Below are positions 33,711 through 42,289 of a stretch of 63,324 nucleotides of DNA, piece after piece. Under the pieces are notes generated by a model that saw only the letters and a list, made by a program, of their open reading frames with translations, did no database searches and was not told the DNA's origin. Position 1 is the first letter of the stretch. Every line of letters starts with the position of its first letter. The translations under genes were made by a program, and so were the position numbers. Source of the stretch: Thiobacillus sp. (GTDB lineage: Bacteria; Pseudomonadota; Gammaproteobacteria; Burkholderiales; Thiobacillaceae); NCBI GenBank assembly GCA_020724415.1, contig DYHB01000004.1, forward strand, positions 1 to 63,324, written 5' to 3'.

Positions 33711-36410
33711 ATGAACCCACCATTTTCCTTGCCCCACGATCAGGCCATGGCCTTTAGCCGCTGGGCCACCGGTCGTCTTTCCGCCCGACCCGAGCTGGGC
33801 CTCTGGCTGGACGAAACCCGCGCTCACGCCTGGGATCGCAGCGAAATGCTGGCCTTTCTGGCTCGGGAAGCGCCGCTCACAGAAGACGCCTTGAAACACC
33901 AGCTGCGCGATCTGCGCCAGCGGGTGATGTTGCGCACCTTCTACCGGGACCTGGCCGGTCTGGCCGACCTGGCCGAGGTGACCCGGGTGTGCAGCGAGCT
34001 GGCGGAAGTGGCGGTCACAGCAGCAAGGGATTTCCTCCATGCCGATCTGGCCTCCATCCACGGCGAGCCCCTGGACAGCCAGGGACACGGCCAGAGGATG
34101 ATCATCGTGGGCATGGGCAAGCTGGGTGGACTGGAGTTGAACGTCTCCTCGGACATCGACCTGATCTTCGTATACCCCGAGGATGGCGAAACCGCCGGTC
34201 CACGCCGGCTCACCAACCATGAGTTCTTCACCCGCCTGGGCAAGCGCCTGAACAATGTCATCGGCGAGGCTACCATGGACGGCTTCGTGTTCCGGGTGGA
34301 CATGCGGCTGCGCCCCTACGGTGACGGTGGCCCCCTGGCCTCAAGCTTTGCCATGCTGGAAGAGTATTTCTACACCCAGGCTCGGGAATGGGAACGCTAC
34401 GCCTGGATCAAGGGGCGCGCCCTGTGCGGCGACCGGATCGACGAGCTGGAAACCCTGCGCAAGCCTTTCGTGTTTCGCAAGTACCTGGATTTCGGGGCCT
34501 TTTCGGCCATGCGGGAGCTTCACGCCCAGATTCGCCGCGAGGTGGCGCGCAAGGACATGAACGACAACATCAAGCTGGGCCCCGGCGGCATCCGTGAAAT
34601 CGAGTTCATCGCCCAGGTTTTCCAGCTCATCCGGGGAGGCAGCACGCCGGCCCTCCAAGTCAGGCCCACCCGGGTCATCCTGCATCAGTTGGATGCCATG
34701 GGACTCATGCCGGAGCAGGCCGTCAACGAGCTGGACCAGGCCTACGTTTTTCTTCGCAATCTGGAGCATCGCCTGCAATACCTGGATGACGCCCAAACCC
34801 AGAATCTGCCCAAAAACGAGGATGACCGCCGCAAGGTGGCCTTCGCCATGGGCTTCACCGACTGGGCTGCTTTCATGGCCCGCCTGAACGGACTGCGCAA
34901 GAAGGTGTCCGGGCATTTCGAGCAGGTCTTCGGTGCCCCCCAGGAGGATCAATCAGGGCATCCCCTCACCGGCCTGTGCGCCCTGCCGGACGATGTTGCC
35001 GAGGACAAGCTGGAGAATCTGGGCTATGGCAATCCCCAGGAGGCGCTTCATCGCCTGCGCGGGCTGCTCGGCAGCAGCCGGTATGCGGCCCTGCCCAGCA
35101 GCAACAAGTCTGCGCTGGACAGTCTACTGCCGCCCCTGATCGAAGTGGCCGCCCGACAGCCCAATCCCGAGCAGACCCTGTCCCGCATACTGGATCTGTT
35201 GGAAAGCGTCAGCCGGCGCGCCCCCTATTTGCGCCTCCTGCGGGAATATCCCCAGACCCTGGCACAACTGGCCAAATTGGCCAGCGCCAGCCCCTGGGCG
35301 GCTCAATACCTGACCCGTCAGCCCCTGCTGCTGGATGAGTTGCTGGATGTGCGCACCCTGATGTCCGCACCAGACTGGACACTGAAGGGCGACGAGCTAC
35401 GCCAGCATCTGGCCGGCTTCGAGGGCGACGTGGAACGCCAGATGGACGAGTTGCGCCATTTCAAGCAGAGCGAAACCTTTCGCCTCCTGGCCCAGGATCT
35501 GGCCGGTCTGTGGACGGTGGAGCGGCTATCCGACCAGCTTTCCCACCTGGCAGACCTGCTGTTGGCCCAGACCCTGAACCTGGTCTGGCAACACCTGCCC
35601 AAACGGCACCGGGAAAACCCGGCATTCGCAGTCATTGCCTACGGCAAGCTGGGCGGCAAGGAATTGGGGTATGCCTCGGACCTGGACATCGTGTTTCTCT
35701 ATGACGACGCCCACCCAGATGCCCAGGACCTCTATTCGCGCCTGGCCAAACGCATGAATACCTGGATGAGCACCCTCACGCCAGCCGGCCTGCTTTACGA
35801 GACCGACTTGCGACTGAGGCCGGACGGCGCCTCCGGACTGCTGGTGAGCTCCGTGGAAGCCTTTGAAGACTACCAGTTCCATCAGGCGTGGACCTGGGAA
35901 CATCAGGCCCTGACCCGGGCCCGCTTCAGCTGCGGCAGCAGAGACGTGGGCGATCAATTCGAGATTGTCCGCCGGAAGGTGCTGTGCAAACCCAGGGATC
36001 CTGACTCCTTGCGCGCTGATGTACTGGAGATGCGACAGAAGATGCGGGATGGCCATCCCAACCCCTCCGGCCTGTTCGATCTCAAGCACGACCCCGGCGG
36101 CTTGGTGGACGTGGAATTCGCCGTCCAGTACCTGGTGCTGGCCCATGCTCATGCCCACACCGGCCTGGCCGCCAACATTGGCAACATTGCCTTGCTCGGG
36201 GAATGCGCCAGGCTTGGCCTGCTCCCTGCAGAAGTGGCGGATGCGGCCGCCCTGGCCTATCGGGAACTGCGCCGGGAGCAGCACCGGGTGAAACTCCAGG
36301 GCAATGAATTTGCCCGGGTCCCGGCTGACCTGGTGGCACCCCACGATCAAGCCGTGCAACGCCTGTGGCAGACGGTATTCGACACACCCCCTGGCACGGG
36401 CACCCCCTGA
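33711..36410 (+). CDS. glnE: Bifunctional glutamine synthetase adenylyltransferase/deadenylase
   Basis: 899 residues from ATG 33711. GlnE attaches and removes AMP on glutamine synthetase in response to PII. Two nucleotidyltransferase domains are visible: the deadenylase copy GMGKLGGLELNVSSDIDLIF (about 140-160) and the adenylylase copy AYGKLGGKELGYASDLDIVF (about 642-662), each with the GxDxD-type metal site. Each is followed by an R-rich RLRPYGDGG or RLRPDGASG loop. It is followed after 49 bp by ilvE. The 5' end diverges from acs. Confidence 0.95.
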   Translation: MNPPFSLPHDQAMAFSRWATGRLSARPELGLWLDETRAHAWDRSEMLAFLAREAPLTEDALKHQLRDLRQRVMLRTFYRDLAGLADLAEVTRVCSELAEVAVTAARDFLHADLASIHGEPLDSQGHGQRMIIVGMGKLGGLELNVSSDIDLIFVYPEDGETAGPRRLTNHEFFTRLGKRLNNVIGEATMDGFVFRVDMRLRPYGDGGPLASSFAMLEEYFYTQAREWERYAWIKGRALCGDRIDELETLRKPFVFRKYLDFGAFSAMRELHAQIRREVARKDMNDNIKLGPGGIREIEFIAQVFQLIRGGSTPALQVRPTRVILHQLDAMGLMPEQAVNELDQAYVFLRNLEHRLQYLDDAQTQNLPKNEDDRRKVAFAMGFTDWAAFMARLNGLRKKVSGHFEQVFGAPQEDQSGHPLTGLCALPDDVAEDKLENLGYGNPQEALHRLRGLLGSSRYAALPSSNKSALDSLLPPLIEVAARQPNPEQTLSRILDLLESVSRRAPYLRLLREYPQTLAQLAKLASASPWAAQYLTRQPLLLDELLDVRTLMSAPDWTLKGDELRQHLAGFEGDVERQMDELRHFKQSETFRLLAQDLAGLWTVERLSDQLSHLADLLLAQTLNLVWQHLPKRHRENPAFAVIAYGKLGGKELGYASDLDIVFLYDDAHPDAQDLYSRLAKRMNTWMSTLTPAGLLYETDLRLRPDGASGLLVSSVEAFEDYQFHQAWTWEHQALTRARFSCGSRDVGDQFEIVRRKVLCKPRDPDSLRADVLEMRQKMRDGHPNPSGLFDLKHDPGGLVDVEFAVQYLVLAHAHAHTGLAANIGNIALLGECARLGLLPAEVADAAALAYRELRREQHRVKLQGNEFARVPADLVAPHDQAVQRLWQTVFDTPPGTGTP

Positions 36411-36459
36411 ATGGGTTACTATTTCATCCTTTGAATGCGTTTTTCGGGAGTTTGGCATC

Positions 36460-37380
36460 ATGTCCATGGCCGATAGAGACGGTCTGATCTGGTACGACGG
36501 CAATATGGTGAACTGGCGTGATGCCACCACCCATGTCCTGACCCACACCCTGCACTATGGCATGGGCGTGTTCGAAGGCGTACGCGCCTATCAAACCCCC
36601 AAAGGGACTGCCATATTTCGTCTCAACGAACACACCGACAGGTTGTTCCGCTCGGCCCACATCCTTGGCATGAAGATGCCCTTCGACAAGGAAACCATTG
36701 CCCAGGCCCAACTGGCGGCCGTGCGCGAAAACGGGCTCGAGTCCGCCTACCTGAGGCCCATGGCCTTCTACGGCGCGGAAGCCATGGGCATCTCTGCCAA
36801 GACCCTGTCCACCCACGTCATCGTGGCCGCCTGGCGCTGGGGCGCCTACCTGGGCCAGGAGGCCCTGGAACACGGCATCCGGGTGAAAACCTCATCCTTC
36901 ACCCGGCACCACGTGAACATCACCATGTGCAAGGCCAAGGCCAACGGCAACTACATGAACTCCATCCTGGCCCACCGGGAAGCCGAACACGATGGCTACC
37001 AAGAGGCCTTGTTGCTGGATGTGGACGGCTTCGTGGCTGAAGGCTCGGGTGAAAACATATTCATCATCCGCAACGGCAAGCTGTACACCCCGGACCTGAC
37101 CTCCGCCCTGGAGGGCATCACCCGGGACACCATCATCCAGCTGGCCGCCGAGGAGGGCTTGCAGGTCATCGAAAAGCGCATCACCCGGGACGAGGTCTAC
37201 TCTGCCGACGAGGCCTTCTTCACCGGTACCGCCGCCGAAGTGACCCCTATCCGCGAGTTGGACAACCGGGCCATCGGCAATGGCGACCGGGGCCCGGTCA
37301 CGGCCCGACTGCAGGCCCGTTATTTCGATTGTGTGCAAGGCCGGGACCTCCGCCACGAAGACTGGCTTACCTATATCTGA
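36460..37380 (+). CDS. ilvE: Branched-chain amino acid aminotransferase
   Basis: 306 residues from ATG 36460 (GGGAG 9 bp upstream). Fold type IV PLP enzyme that transaminates valine, leucine and isoleucine. Landmarks: THTLHYGMGVFEGVRAYQT, the PLP-lysine region CKAKANGNYMNSILA, HGYQEALLLDVDGFVAEGSGENIF read as DGYQEALLLDVDGF and AEGSGENIF, and the closing FFTGTAAEVTPI phosphate-binding loop. It is 5 bp from the small zinc-finger gene and probably in the glnE transcript. Confidence 0.96.
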   Translation: MSMADRDGLIWYDGNMVNWRDATTHVLTHTLHYGMGVFEGVRAYQTPKGTAIFRLNEHTDRLFRSAHILGMKMPFDKETIAQAQLAAVRENGLESAYLRPMAFYGAEAMGISAKTLSTHVIVAAWRWGAYLGQEALEHGIRVKTSSFTRHHVNITMCKAKANGNYMNSILAHREAEHDGYQEALLLDVDGFVAEGSGENIFIIRNGKLYTPDLTSALEGITRDTIIQLAAEEGLQVIEKRITRDEVYSADEAFFTGTAAEVTPIRELDNRAIGNGDRGPVTARLQARYFDCVQGRDLRHEDWLTYI

Positions 37381-37385
37381 GCCCC

Positions 37386-37586
37386 ATGGACATGACCCAG
37401 GACACCAAGATCATCGAAATCAGCACGGCAGATCTGCCCCTGCATTGCCCCATGCCCGGACAGGCCATTTGGAATTCCCATCCCCGTGTCTATCTGCCCA
37501 TTGAATCCAAGGGCGAAATCCGTTGCCCCTACTGCGGCACACTTTACCGGTTGCCGGCAGGTGCCAAGACCGGAACCCACCACTAG
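37386..37586 (+). CDS. Zinc-finger (CHCC type) small protein
   Basis: 66 residues. The zf-CHCC pattern is complete: Cys in LHCPMP, His in SHPRVYLP, and the pair CPYCGTLYRL. Homologs include the mitochondrial complex I subunit NDUFS6; bacterial versions are small zinc proteins of unclear role that often travel beside ilvE in betaproteobacteria. ATG at 37386 or 37392. It lies between ilvE and the DUF302 gene with gaps of 5 and 8 bp. Confidence 0.88.
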   Translation: MDMTQDTKIIEISTADLPLHCPMPGQAIWNSHPRVYLPIESKGEIRCPYCGTLYRLPAGAKTGTHH

Positions 37587-37594
37587 GAGGTCCA

Positions 37595-38113
37595 ATGAAT
37601 ACATGGATTTTACCGACTCTTGCAGGATTGTTACTGGCTGGCAGCGTCCACGCCCAAATGCCGGCTGCCCAGCCCACCCCGGAGCAAATGCAGGCCGCCA
37701 TGGCACGTCAGATGCAGATGATGGCGATCATGTTCGACTATCGCAAATCCAGGCTCGGCTTCGAGGAAACGGTCTCCGCCTTGACCGCCGCCGCCGGACG
37801 AGAGGGCTGGAACCTGGGCCAGATCTATGACATGCAGTCTGCCATGAAGCAGGCCGGCAACCCCGGGGCCCAGCGCATGAAGGTCATCAACACCTGCCCC
37901 AAGAACGCCAATGAACGTCTGGCCAAGGCCAGCCAGGGCCGCCTGCCTCCCCTGCCGTGCCGCCTCACGGTCTTCGAAGGCAAGGACAGCAAGGCTTATG
38001 TGGTGCGCATGAATACGGCCATGCTGGCCCGGGGACTGAAGGGCGAGCCCGCGACCATCATGGCGGAAGTAGCCAAGCAGGAAGACGCCGTACTGAAGGG
38101 CATAGTGGAATAA
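37595..38113 (+). CDS. Secreted DUF302 domain protein
   Basis: 172 residues with a perfect Shine-Dalgarno (AGGAGGTCCA) and a signal peptide (MNTWILPTLAGLLLAGSVHA). The mature part fits DUF302: SRLGFEETVSALTAAAGREG, then MKVINTCPKNANERLAKASQ and LPPLPCRLTVFEGKD. DUF302 proteins are small alpha/beta folds frequently associated with sulfur-oxidising bacteria; function unknown. The start of the mature protein is Met/Gln rich (MQAAMARQMQMMAIMF). A strong terminator follows at 38141-38166. Confidence 0.82.
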   Translation: MNTWILPTLAGLLLAGSVHAQMPAAQPTPEQMQAAMARQMQMMAIMFDYRKSRLGFEETVSALTAAAGREGWNLGQIYDMQSAMKQAGNPGAQRMKVINTCPKNANERLAKASQGRLPPLPCRLTVFEGKDSKAYVVRMNTAMLARGLKGEPATIMAEVAKQEDAVLKGIVE

Positions 38114-38140
38114 ACCCCGGCGGTGCCCATGGCGGACAAC

Positions 38141-38166
38141 AAAGGCGCCTTGGGCGCCTTTGCTTT
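38141..38166 (+). terminator. Rho-independent terminator of the glnE-ilvE-DUF302 run
   Basis: Perfect 9-bp stem AAAGGCGCC (38141-38149) / GGCGCCTTT (38153-38161), 3-base loop, then GCTTTTT. Confidence 0.9.
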
Positions 38167-38167
38167 T

Positions 38168-39541
38168 TCAGGCCGTTCTGGAGTATCGGGGCTGGCCGGC
38201 CTGTGCCGGCTGTTTCAGGTAGTGATCGAAGCACATGGCAATATTGCGCAGGAAGAGACGCCCCAGGTCGGTCACCTGGATGCGATCGCCTGCCAGCTGG
38301 ACAAGGCCGTCGGCCGCCAGCGGCGCCAGGTCGGTGATGGCATCAGCAAAATACTGCTGAAAATCGATATCCCATTCTGTACCAAAAACTGCCATGCCCA
38401 ATTCCAGGTCACACATGACCTTGGTGATGGCATCGCGCCTGATCTGGTCATCCCTGGTCAGGCGCAGCCCACGCTCCACGGGCAGATGACCTGAAGCCAC
38501 CAACTCCTGGTAGCGCTTCACGTTTTTCTCGTTCTGCATGTAGCAATCCAGCGTCTGGCTGATGCTGGAGGCGCCAAAGGCGTAGATGTCGCAATCCTTG
38601 TGGGTGGTGTAGCCCTGGAAGTTGCGCCACAGGGTCTTGCTGCACTGAGCCTTGACCATTTCATCATCCGGCTTGGCAAAGTGGTCCAGTCCAATATTCA
38701 CGTAACCCGCCTCACCCATCCGGTCATGGATCAGCTGCTGCAAATCCAGCCGGGCCTGGAAGTCCGGGAGATCCTTTTCCAGGATCAGTTTCTGATGCTT
38801 CTTCATCCAGGGCACATGGGCGTAGGCAAACACCGCAAACCGGTCCGGGGCCCAGGCCAACGTCCTGGTCAGGGTCTCGGAAAAGCTGCTGACCGATTGA
38901 TGGGGCAAACCGACGATCAGATCCATGTTGATGCTCTGGAAGCCCAGCTCGCGGGCCCAGTCATAGACTTGGCGAATCATGGCCTCGGGCTGGACCCGGT
39001 TGACGGCCTTCTGAACCCGGTCATCCAGATCCTGGACACCGATGGACAATCGATTGAATCCCGACTCCCTCAGCGCCTGTAGATGTTCCCGGGTCAATTC
39101 CCTGGGATCCGCCTCACACCCCATTTCAGCGTCATCGGCCAGATCGAAACGCGCCCGGATCATCTCCATGAGACGGCGAATATCCTGGGGTTTCAGATAC
39201 GTGGGGGTACCGCCGCCGAAATGGAGCTGCCTGACCCGGCGTCCGGGCGCCACATGCCCCTGCACCAAGGCCATTTCCCGATCCAGATACTCCAGGTAGT
39301 GTGTGGCCTTGCTGTAATCTCCGGTCGCCACCATGTTGCAACCACAGTAATAACAAAGGGTGTCACAGAACGGAATATGAAAGTACAGTGACAAATCCCT
39401 GGCCAGGGACTGTGAACCTTGCAGCTCTTCCAGCCAGTGGCTTTCGTTGAAGCCGGCATGGAAATAGGGCGCCGTCGGGTAAGACGTGTAGCGCGGGCCG
39501 GGTTTGCTGTACTTTTCAAGCAGTGAGGTCAGGGCAGTCAT
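38168..39541 (-). CDS. hemN: Oxygen-independent coproporphyrinogen III oxidase
   Basis: 457 residues from ATG 39541. Radical SAM enzyme that decarboxylates coproporphyrinogen III in haem synthesis without oxygen. The radical SAM cluster motif is HIPFCDTLCYYCGCN (CxxxCxxC plus the extra Cys). Also visible are FGGGTPTYL, the RLSIGVQDLDDRVQ segment, the typical LDHFAKPDDEM region, GYTTHKDCD and GASSISQ. This is true HemN rather than the HemW-like paralog, as shown by PRYTSYPTAPYF at the N-terminus. It supports growth under low oxygen and supplies haem for the many c-type cytochromes here. Confidence 0.95.
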   Translation of the reverse strand: MTALTSLLEKYSKPGPRYTSYPTAPYFHAGFNESHWLEELQGSQSLARDLSLYFHIPFCDTLCYYCGCNMVATGDYSKATHYLEYLDREMALVQGHVAPGRRVRQLHFGGGTPTYLKPQDIRRLMEMIRARFDLADDAEMGCEADPRELTREHLQALRESGFNRLSIGVQDLDDRVQKAVNRVQPEAMIRQVYDWARELGFQSINMDLIVGLPHQSVSSFSETLTRTLAWAPDRFAVFAYAHVPWMKKHQKLILEKDLPDFQARLDLQQLIHDRMGEAGYVNIGLDHFAKPDDEMVKAQCSKTLWRNFQGYTTHKDCDIYAFGASSISQTLDCYMQNEKNVKRYQELVASGHLPVERGLRLTRDDQIRRDAITKVMCDLELGMAVFGTEWDIDFQQYFADAITDLAPLAADGLVQLAGDRIQVTDLGRLFLRNIAMCFDHYLKQPAQAGQPRYSRTA

Positions 39542-39626
39542 CGGGTTCCCAGGGGGTTGGCCAGGAGGACATGGGACAGGGGAGCCATTGTAACAGTGGC
39601 GGTCCAAGGAGCAAGGCAAGCGCCCT

Positions 39627-39640
39627 TGGAGGTACCTCCA
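39627..39640. promoter_or_regulatory. 14-bp perfect palindrome in the hemN 5' region
   Basis: TGGAGGTACCTCCA is a perfect palindrome centred about 90 bp upstream of the hemN ATG. It could be an operator. It does not match the FNR consensus TTGAT-N4-ATCAA. Only the symmetry is seen; regulator unknown. Confidence 0.3.
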
Positions 39641-39696
39641 CAGACCTGGGCAACAGTATTCTTATACTAAAGTTATATATCTTCAGTCTTTTGCTA

Positions 39697-39724
39697 TAGA
39701 CAAACGAAAAAAAACAGGCATAAT
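39697..39724 (+). promoter_or_regulatory. Sigma70-type promoter of the small-RNA candidate
   Basis: TAGACA (39697-39702) and CATAAT (39719-39724) are separated by 16 bp that include an A8 tract. Both hexamers match consensus at five of six positions. The predicted transcription start is about 39731. Confidence 0.65.
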
Positions 39725-39740
39725 GAAATCTACCTCCCTG

Positions 39741-39762
39741 ACCGCCGCAACGGCGGTTTTTT
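39741..39762 (+). terminator. First of two tandem terminators (inside the sRNA candidate)
   Basis: ACCGCCG/CGGCGGT stem with CAA loop, then TTTTTT (39757-39762). Confidence 0.85.
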
Positions 39763-39763
39763 C

Positions 39764-39795
39764 AGCGGCACCATTTCATGGTGCCGCTTTTTTTT
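39764..39795 (+). terminator. Second of two tandem terminators
   Basis: An 11-bp perfect stem with a TTC loop, then an uninterrupted run of eight Ts (39788-39795). Only two bases separate it from the U-tract of the first hairpin. Confidence 0.92.
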
Positions 39796-39890
39796 GCCCG
39801 TTTTGTCGGCCAGCCTGACCCGGCAGGGCCGGCAAGGCATGGGCACACCGTGGTGGATCAAGGATAATGGGGCTTGTCTTGGGAGCCCAC

Positions 39891-41267
39891 ATGTCCAAAG
39901 TACCGTCTTCCATATTCAAGGCCTATGATATCCGAGGCATCGTCGGCCAGACCCTCACCCCGACCGTGGTCGAGTTGATCGGACGCGCCCTGGGCAGCGA
40001 AGTGGCCAGGCTCGGCCAGCGCGGTGTGGTCATCGGACGCGACGGCCGCCTGTCCGGGCCGATGCTGGCCGAGGCCCTGGCGCAGGGTCTGCAGAGTACC
40101 GGCATGGATGTGATCGACCTGGGCATGGTCACGACGCCCATGACCTATTTCGGGGCCCATTGGCTGGGCACTCATTGCGCTGTCATGGTGACCGGCTCCC
40201 ACAACCCGCCCGAGTATAACGGCCTGAAGATGGTACTGGCTGGGGAAACCCTGGCCGGAGACGCCATCCAGTCCCTCCGGGCCCGCATCGAGGCCGACGA
40301 CTTCACGGCTGGCAAGGGCCATTATCGCCAGCATGATCTTGCCCAGGACTATATTCAGCGCATTGCCGGCGACATCCAGCTGGCCCGCCCCATGCACATC
40401 GCCCTGGATGCCGGCAATGGCGTGGCCGGGGCCTATGCCCCGGCTTTGTTCGAGGCACTGGGGTGCCAGGTGGATCGGCTCTATTGCGACGTGGACGGCC
40501 ATTTTCCCAATCACCATCCCGATCCCTCCATTCCCTCGAATCTGGCCGACCTGATCCAACACCTCAAGGCCAGCGACGCCGAAATCGGCCTCGCCTTCGA
40601 TGGTGATGGCGACCGGCTGGGCGTGGTGGCCAAGGATGGCCGCATCATCTATCCGGACCGGCAACTGATGCTGTTTGCGGCCGACGTTTTGGCCCGCAAC
40701 CCCGGGGCCCAGATCATCTTTGACGTGAAATCCACCCGCAACCTATTCGACTGGATTCGTCGCCATGGCGGAGAACCATTGCTATGGAAAACGGGCCACT
40801 CCCTGGTCAAGGCCAAGATGCGGGAGACGGGCGCCCTGCTGGCCGGCGAAATGAGCGGCCATGTCTTCTTCAAGGAACGCTGGTATGGCTTCGATGATGG
40901 CTTGTACGCCGGCGCACGACTGCTGGAATGCCTGTCCCGGCTGGGCGATATCAGTACCGCCATCCACAGCCTGCCGGACACGGTCAACACACCCGAACTG
41001 CACATCCCCATGCAGGAGGGGGAGCCTCAGCAACTGATTGACGGGATACGGGAAACGGCGCGGTTCGAGGGTGCCAGCCGGGTCATCACCCTGGATGGCC
41101 TGCGGGTTGAATACCCCGACGGCTTCGGCCTGATGCGCGCCTCCAACACCACGCCCGTGATCGTTCTGCGCTTCGAGGCCGATGATCTTCCCAGCCTGAC
41201 CCGCATCCAGGAGGCCTTCCGGAAGACCTTGCTGGCCGCCGACCCACAACTTTCCCTCCCATTCTGA
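39891..41267 (+). CDS. Phosphomannomutase/phosphoglucomutase (AlgC type)
   Basis: 458 residues from ATG 39891 (GGGAG upstream). Alpha-D-phosphohexomutase that isomerises hexose 1- and 6-phosphates for exopolysaccharide or LPS precursors and glycogen. Domain 1 has the phosphoserine loop VTGSHNPPEYNGLK. Domain 2 has the Mg site AFDGDGDRLGVV. Domain 3 has the sugar-binding GEMSGHVFFKERW loop (GEMSGH), and domain 4 the phosphate-binding RASNTTPVIVLRFE. The N-terminus SSIFKAYDIRGI is typical. CorA follows 5 bp later. Confidence 0.94.
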   Translation: MSKVPSSIFKAYDIRGIVGQTLTPTVVELIGRALGSEVARLGQRGVVIGRDGRLSGPMLAEALAQGLQSTGMDVIDLGMVTTPMTYFGAHWLGTHCAVMVTGSHNPPEYNGLKMVLAGETLAGDAIQSLRARIEADDFTAGKGHYRQHDLAQDYIQRIAGDIQLARPMHIALDAGNGVAGAYAPALFEALGCQVDRLYCDVDGHFPNHHPDPSIPSNLADLIQHLKASDAEIGLAFDGDGDRLGVVAKDGRIIYPDRQLMLFAADVLARNPGAQIIFDVKSTRNLFDWIRRHGGEPLLWKTGHSLVKAKMRETGALLAGEMSGHVFFKERWYGFDDGLYAGARLLECLSRLGDISTAIHSLPDTVNTPELHIPMQEGEPQQLIDGIRETARFEGASRVITLDGLRVEYPDGFGLMRASNTTPVIVLRFEADDLPSLTRIQEAFRKTLLAADPQLSLPF

Positions 41268-41272
41268 CACCC

Positions 41273-42235
41273 ATGACCGAGCCTGCCCTGTGCGTGGCCT
41301 TCCATCCGGGTGGACATGCCTCCTTGGACCTGGCCGAGATCAGCGAAGCCCTGGCCAGGCCAGACACCTTCGTCTGGTTGGACCTGGCCCATCCCGAGCG
41401 CCATCTCCTGGACCAACTGGCCCGGGAACTGGCCCTGCACGAGCTGGTGGTGGAGGACATCCATGCCGCCCACCAGCGGCCCAAGCTGGAGGCCTATCCC
41501 GATTCACTGTTCCTGACCCTGCACGCGGCCCAGTGGCGGGAAGGGCGGATAGAACTGGGGGAAATCCATGTATTCTGCGGCCCGAATTATCTGGCCACGA
41601 TTCGCCATTCCGGTCATTTCTCATGCGCCAGGGCGCTGGACAAACTTTGCCTGCACGGCCTCGTACCCGAGCCGGGCCGGGCACTCCACGCCCTGATCGA
41701 TCACATCGTGGACGAATACAAGCCCGTGCTGGAAGCCTTGGAGGCCGCCCATGCCACGCTCGAGGAAGAAATGCTGGCGGACGGTTTCCGCGCCAATCGA
41801 CTCAATCGACTGTATGCCTTGCGCAGGGAACTGTTGGTGCTGCACTCGGCCGTGGACCCTTTGGACGAAATCTGCCGCACCCTGATTCGTGAACATCCGG
41901 ATGTGGTGGTCAAGCATCTCAAGGCCTATTACCGTGACATCCACGACCATGTCATGCGACTTGGGCGCGGGCTGGATCGACTGCGCCAAATGCTGGACGA
42001 TGCCATGCGGCTGACGACGGCCGCCATCACCCTGCAACAAAACGCTTCGGTCCAGAAACTCGCTGGATGGGGGGCCATCCTTGCCATACCGACTCTGGTG
42101 TTCAGCCTGTACGGCATGAATTTTCGCCTCATGCCCGAGCTGGGCTGGCGCTGGGGCTACCCCCTTACGCTGCTGGGCACTGCCGCAGCCTGTATCCTGC
42201 TCTACCGGAGACTCAGGCAACGGGGCTGGATTTGA
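41273..42235 (+). CDS. corA: CorA family magnesium/divalent cation transporter
   Basis: 320 residues. A long cytoplasmic funnel domain (about 1-250) with an extended helix (ALEAAHATLEEEMLADGF onward) is followed by two C-terminal membrane segments. The signature GMN motif lies at the end of TM1 (VFSLYGMNFRLMPELGW). Start ATG 41273 comes directly after the phosphohexomutase stop, without a clear Shine-Dalgarno, which suggests coupled translation. Cation preference (Mg, Co, Ni, Zn) cannot be read from sequence. Confidence 0.92.
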   Translation: MTEPALCVAFHPGGHASLDLAEISEALARPDTFVWLDLAHPERHLLDQLARELALHELVVEDIHAAHQRPKLEAYPDSLFLTLHAAQWREGRIELGEIHVFCGPNYLATIRHSGHFSCARALDKLCLHGLVPEPGRALHALIDHIVDEYKPVLEALEAAHATLEEEMLADGFRANRLNRLYALRRELLVLHSAVDPLDEICRTLIREHPDVVVKHLKAYYRDIHDHVMRLGRGLDRLRQMLDDAMRLTTAAITLQQNASVQKLAGWGAILAIPTLVFSLYGMNFRLMPELGWRWGYPLTLLGTAAACILLYRRLRQRGWI

Positions 42236-42261
42236 GGCGCCCGATCACCTACCGCTATCAT
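42232..42261 (+). promoter_or_regulatory. Possible sigma70 promoter for purEK
   Basis: TTGAGG (42232-42237) and TATCAT (42256-42261) are spaced 18 bp, ending 28 bp before the PurE ATG. The -35 overlaps the corA stop region. Confidence 0.4.
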
Positions 42262-42289
42262 TACCCTTTTATTGAGTGGCGTAATCAAC

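Larger units (their letters stand above)
39731..39795 (+). ncRNA. Candidate 65-nt small RNA with single-stranded anti-Shine-Dalgarno 5' end and two hairpins
   Basis: Downstream of a good promoter, the predicted RNA begins with an unpaired TACCTCCCTG (complementary to Shine-Dalgarno sequences). It then folds into a 7-bp GC hairpin (ACCGCCG-CAA-CGGCGGT, 39741-39757) followed by TTTTTT, and an 11-bp hairpin (AGCGGCACCAT-TTC-ATGGTGCCGCT, 39764-39788) followed by eight Ts. It is not the tail of a plus-strand gene: the only genes nearby are hemN on the minus strand and the phosphohexomutase starting at 39891. The design suggests a trans-acting sRNA that blocks ribosome binding sites. No known family was recognised. 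Confidence 0.68.

Noticed and set aside
39723-39818. A 31-codon open frame (MKSTSLTAATAVFSAAPF...) across the two terminators
   Set aside because: Its ATG overlaps the -10 hexamer, so the predicted transcript starts after it; it has no Shine-Dalgarno, and the codons simply read through two hairpins and U-tracts.
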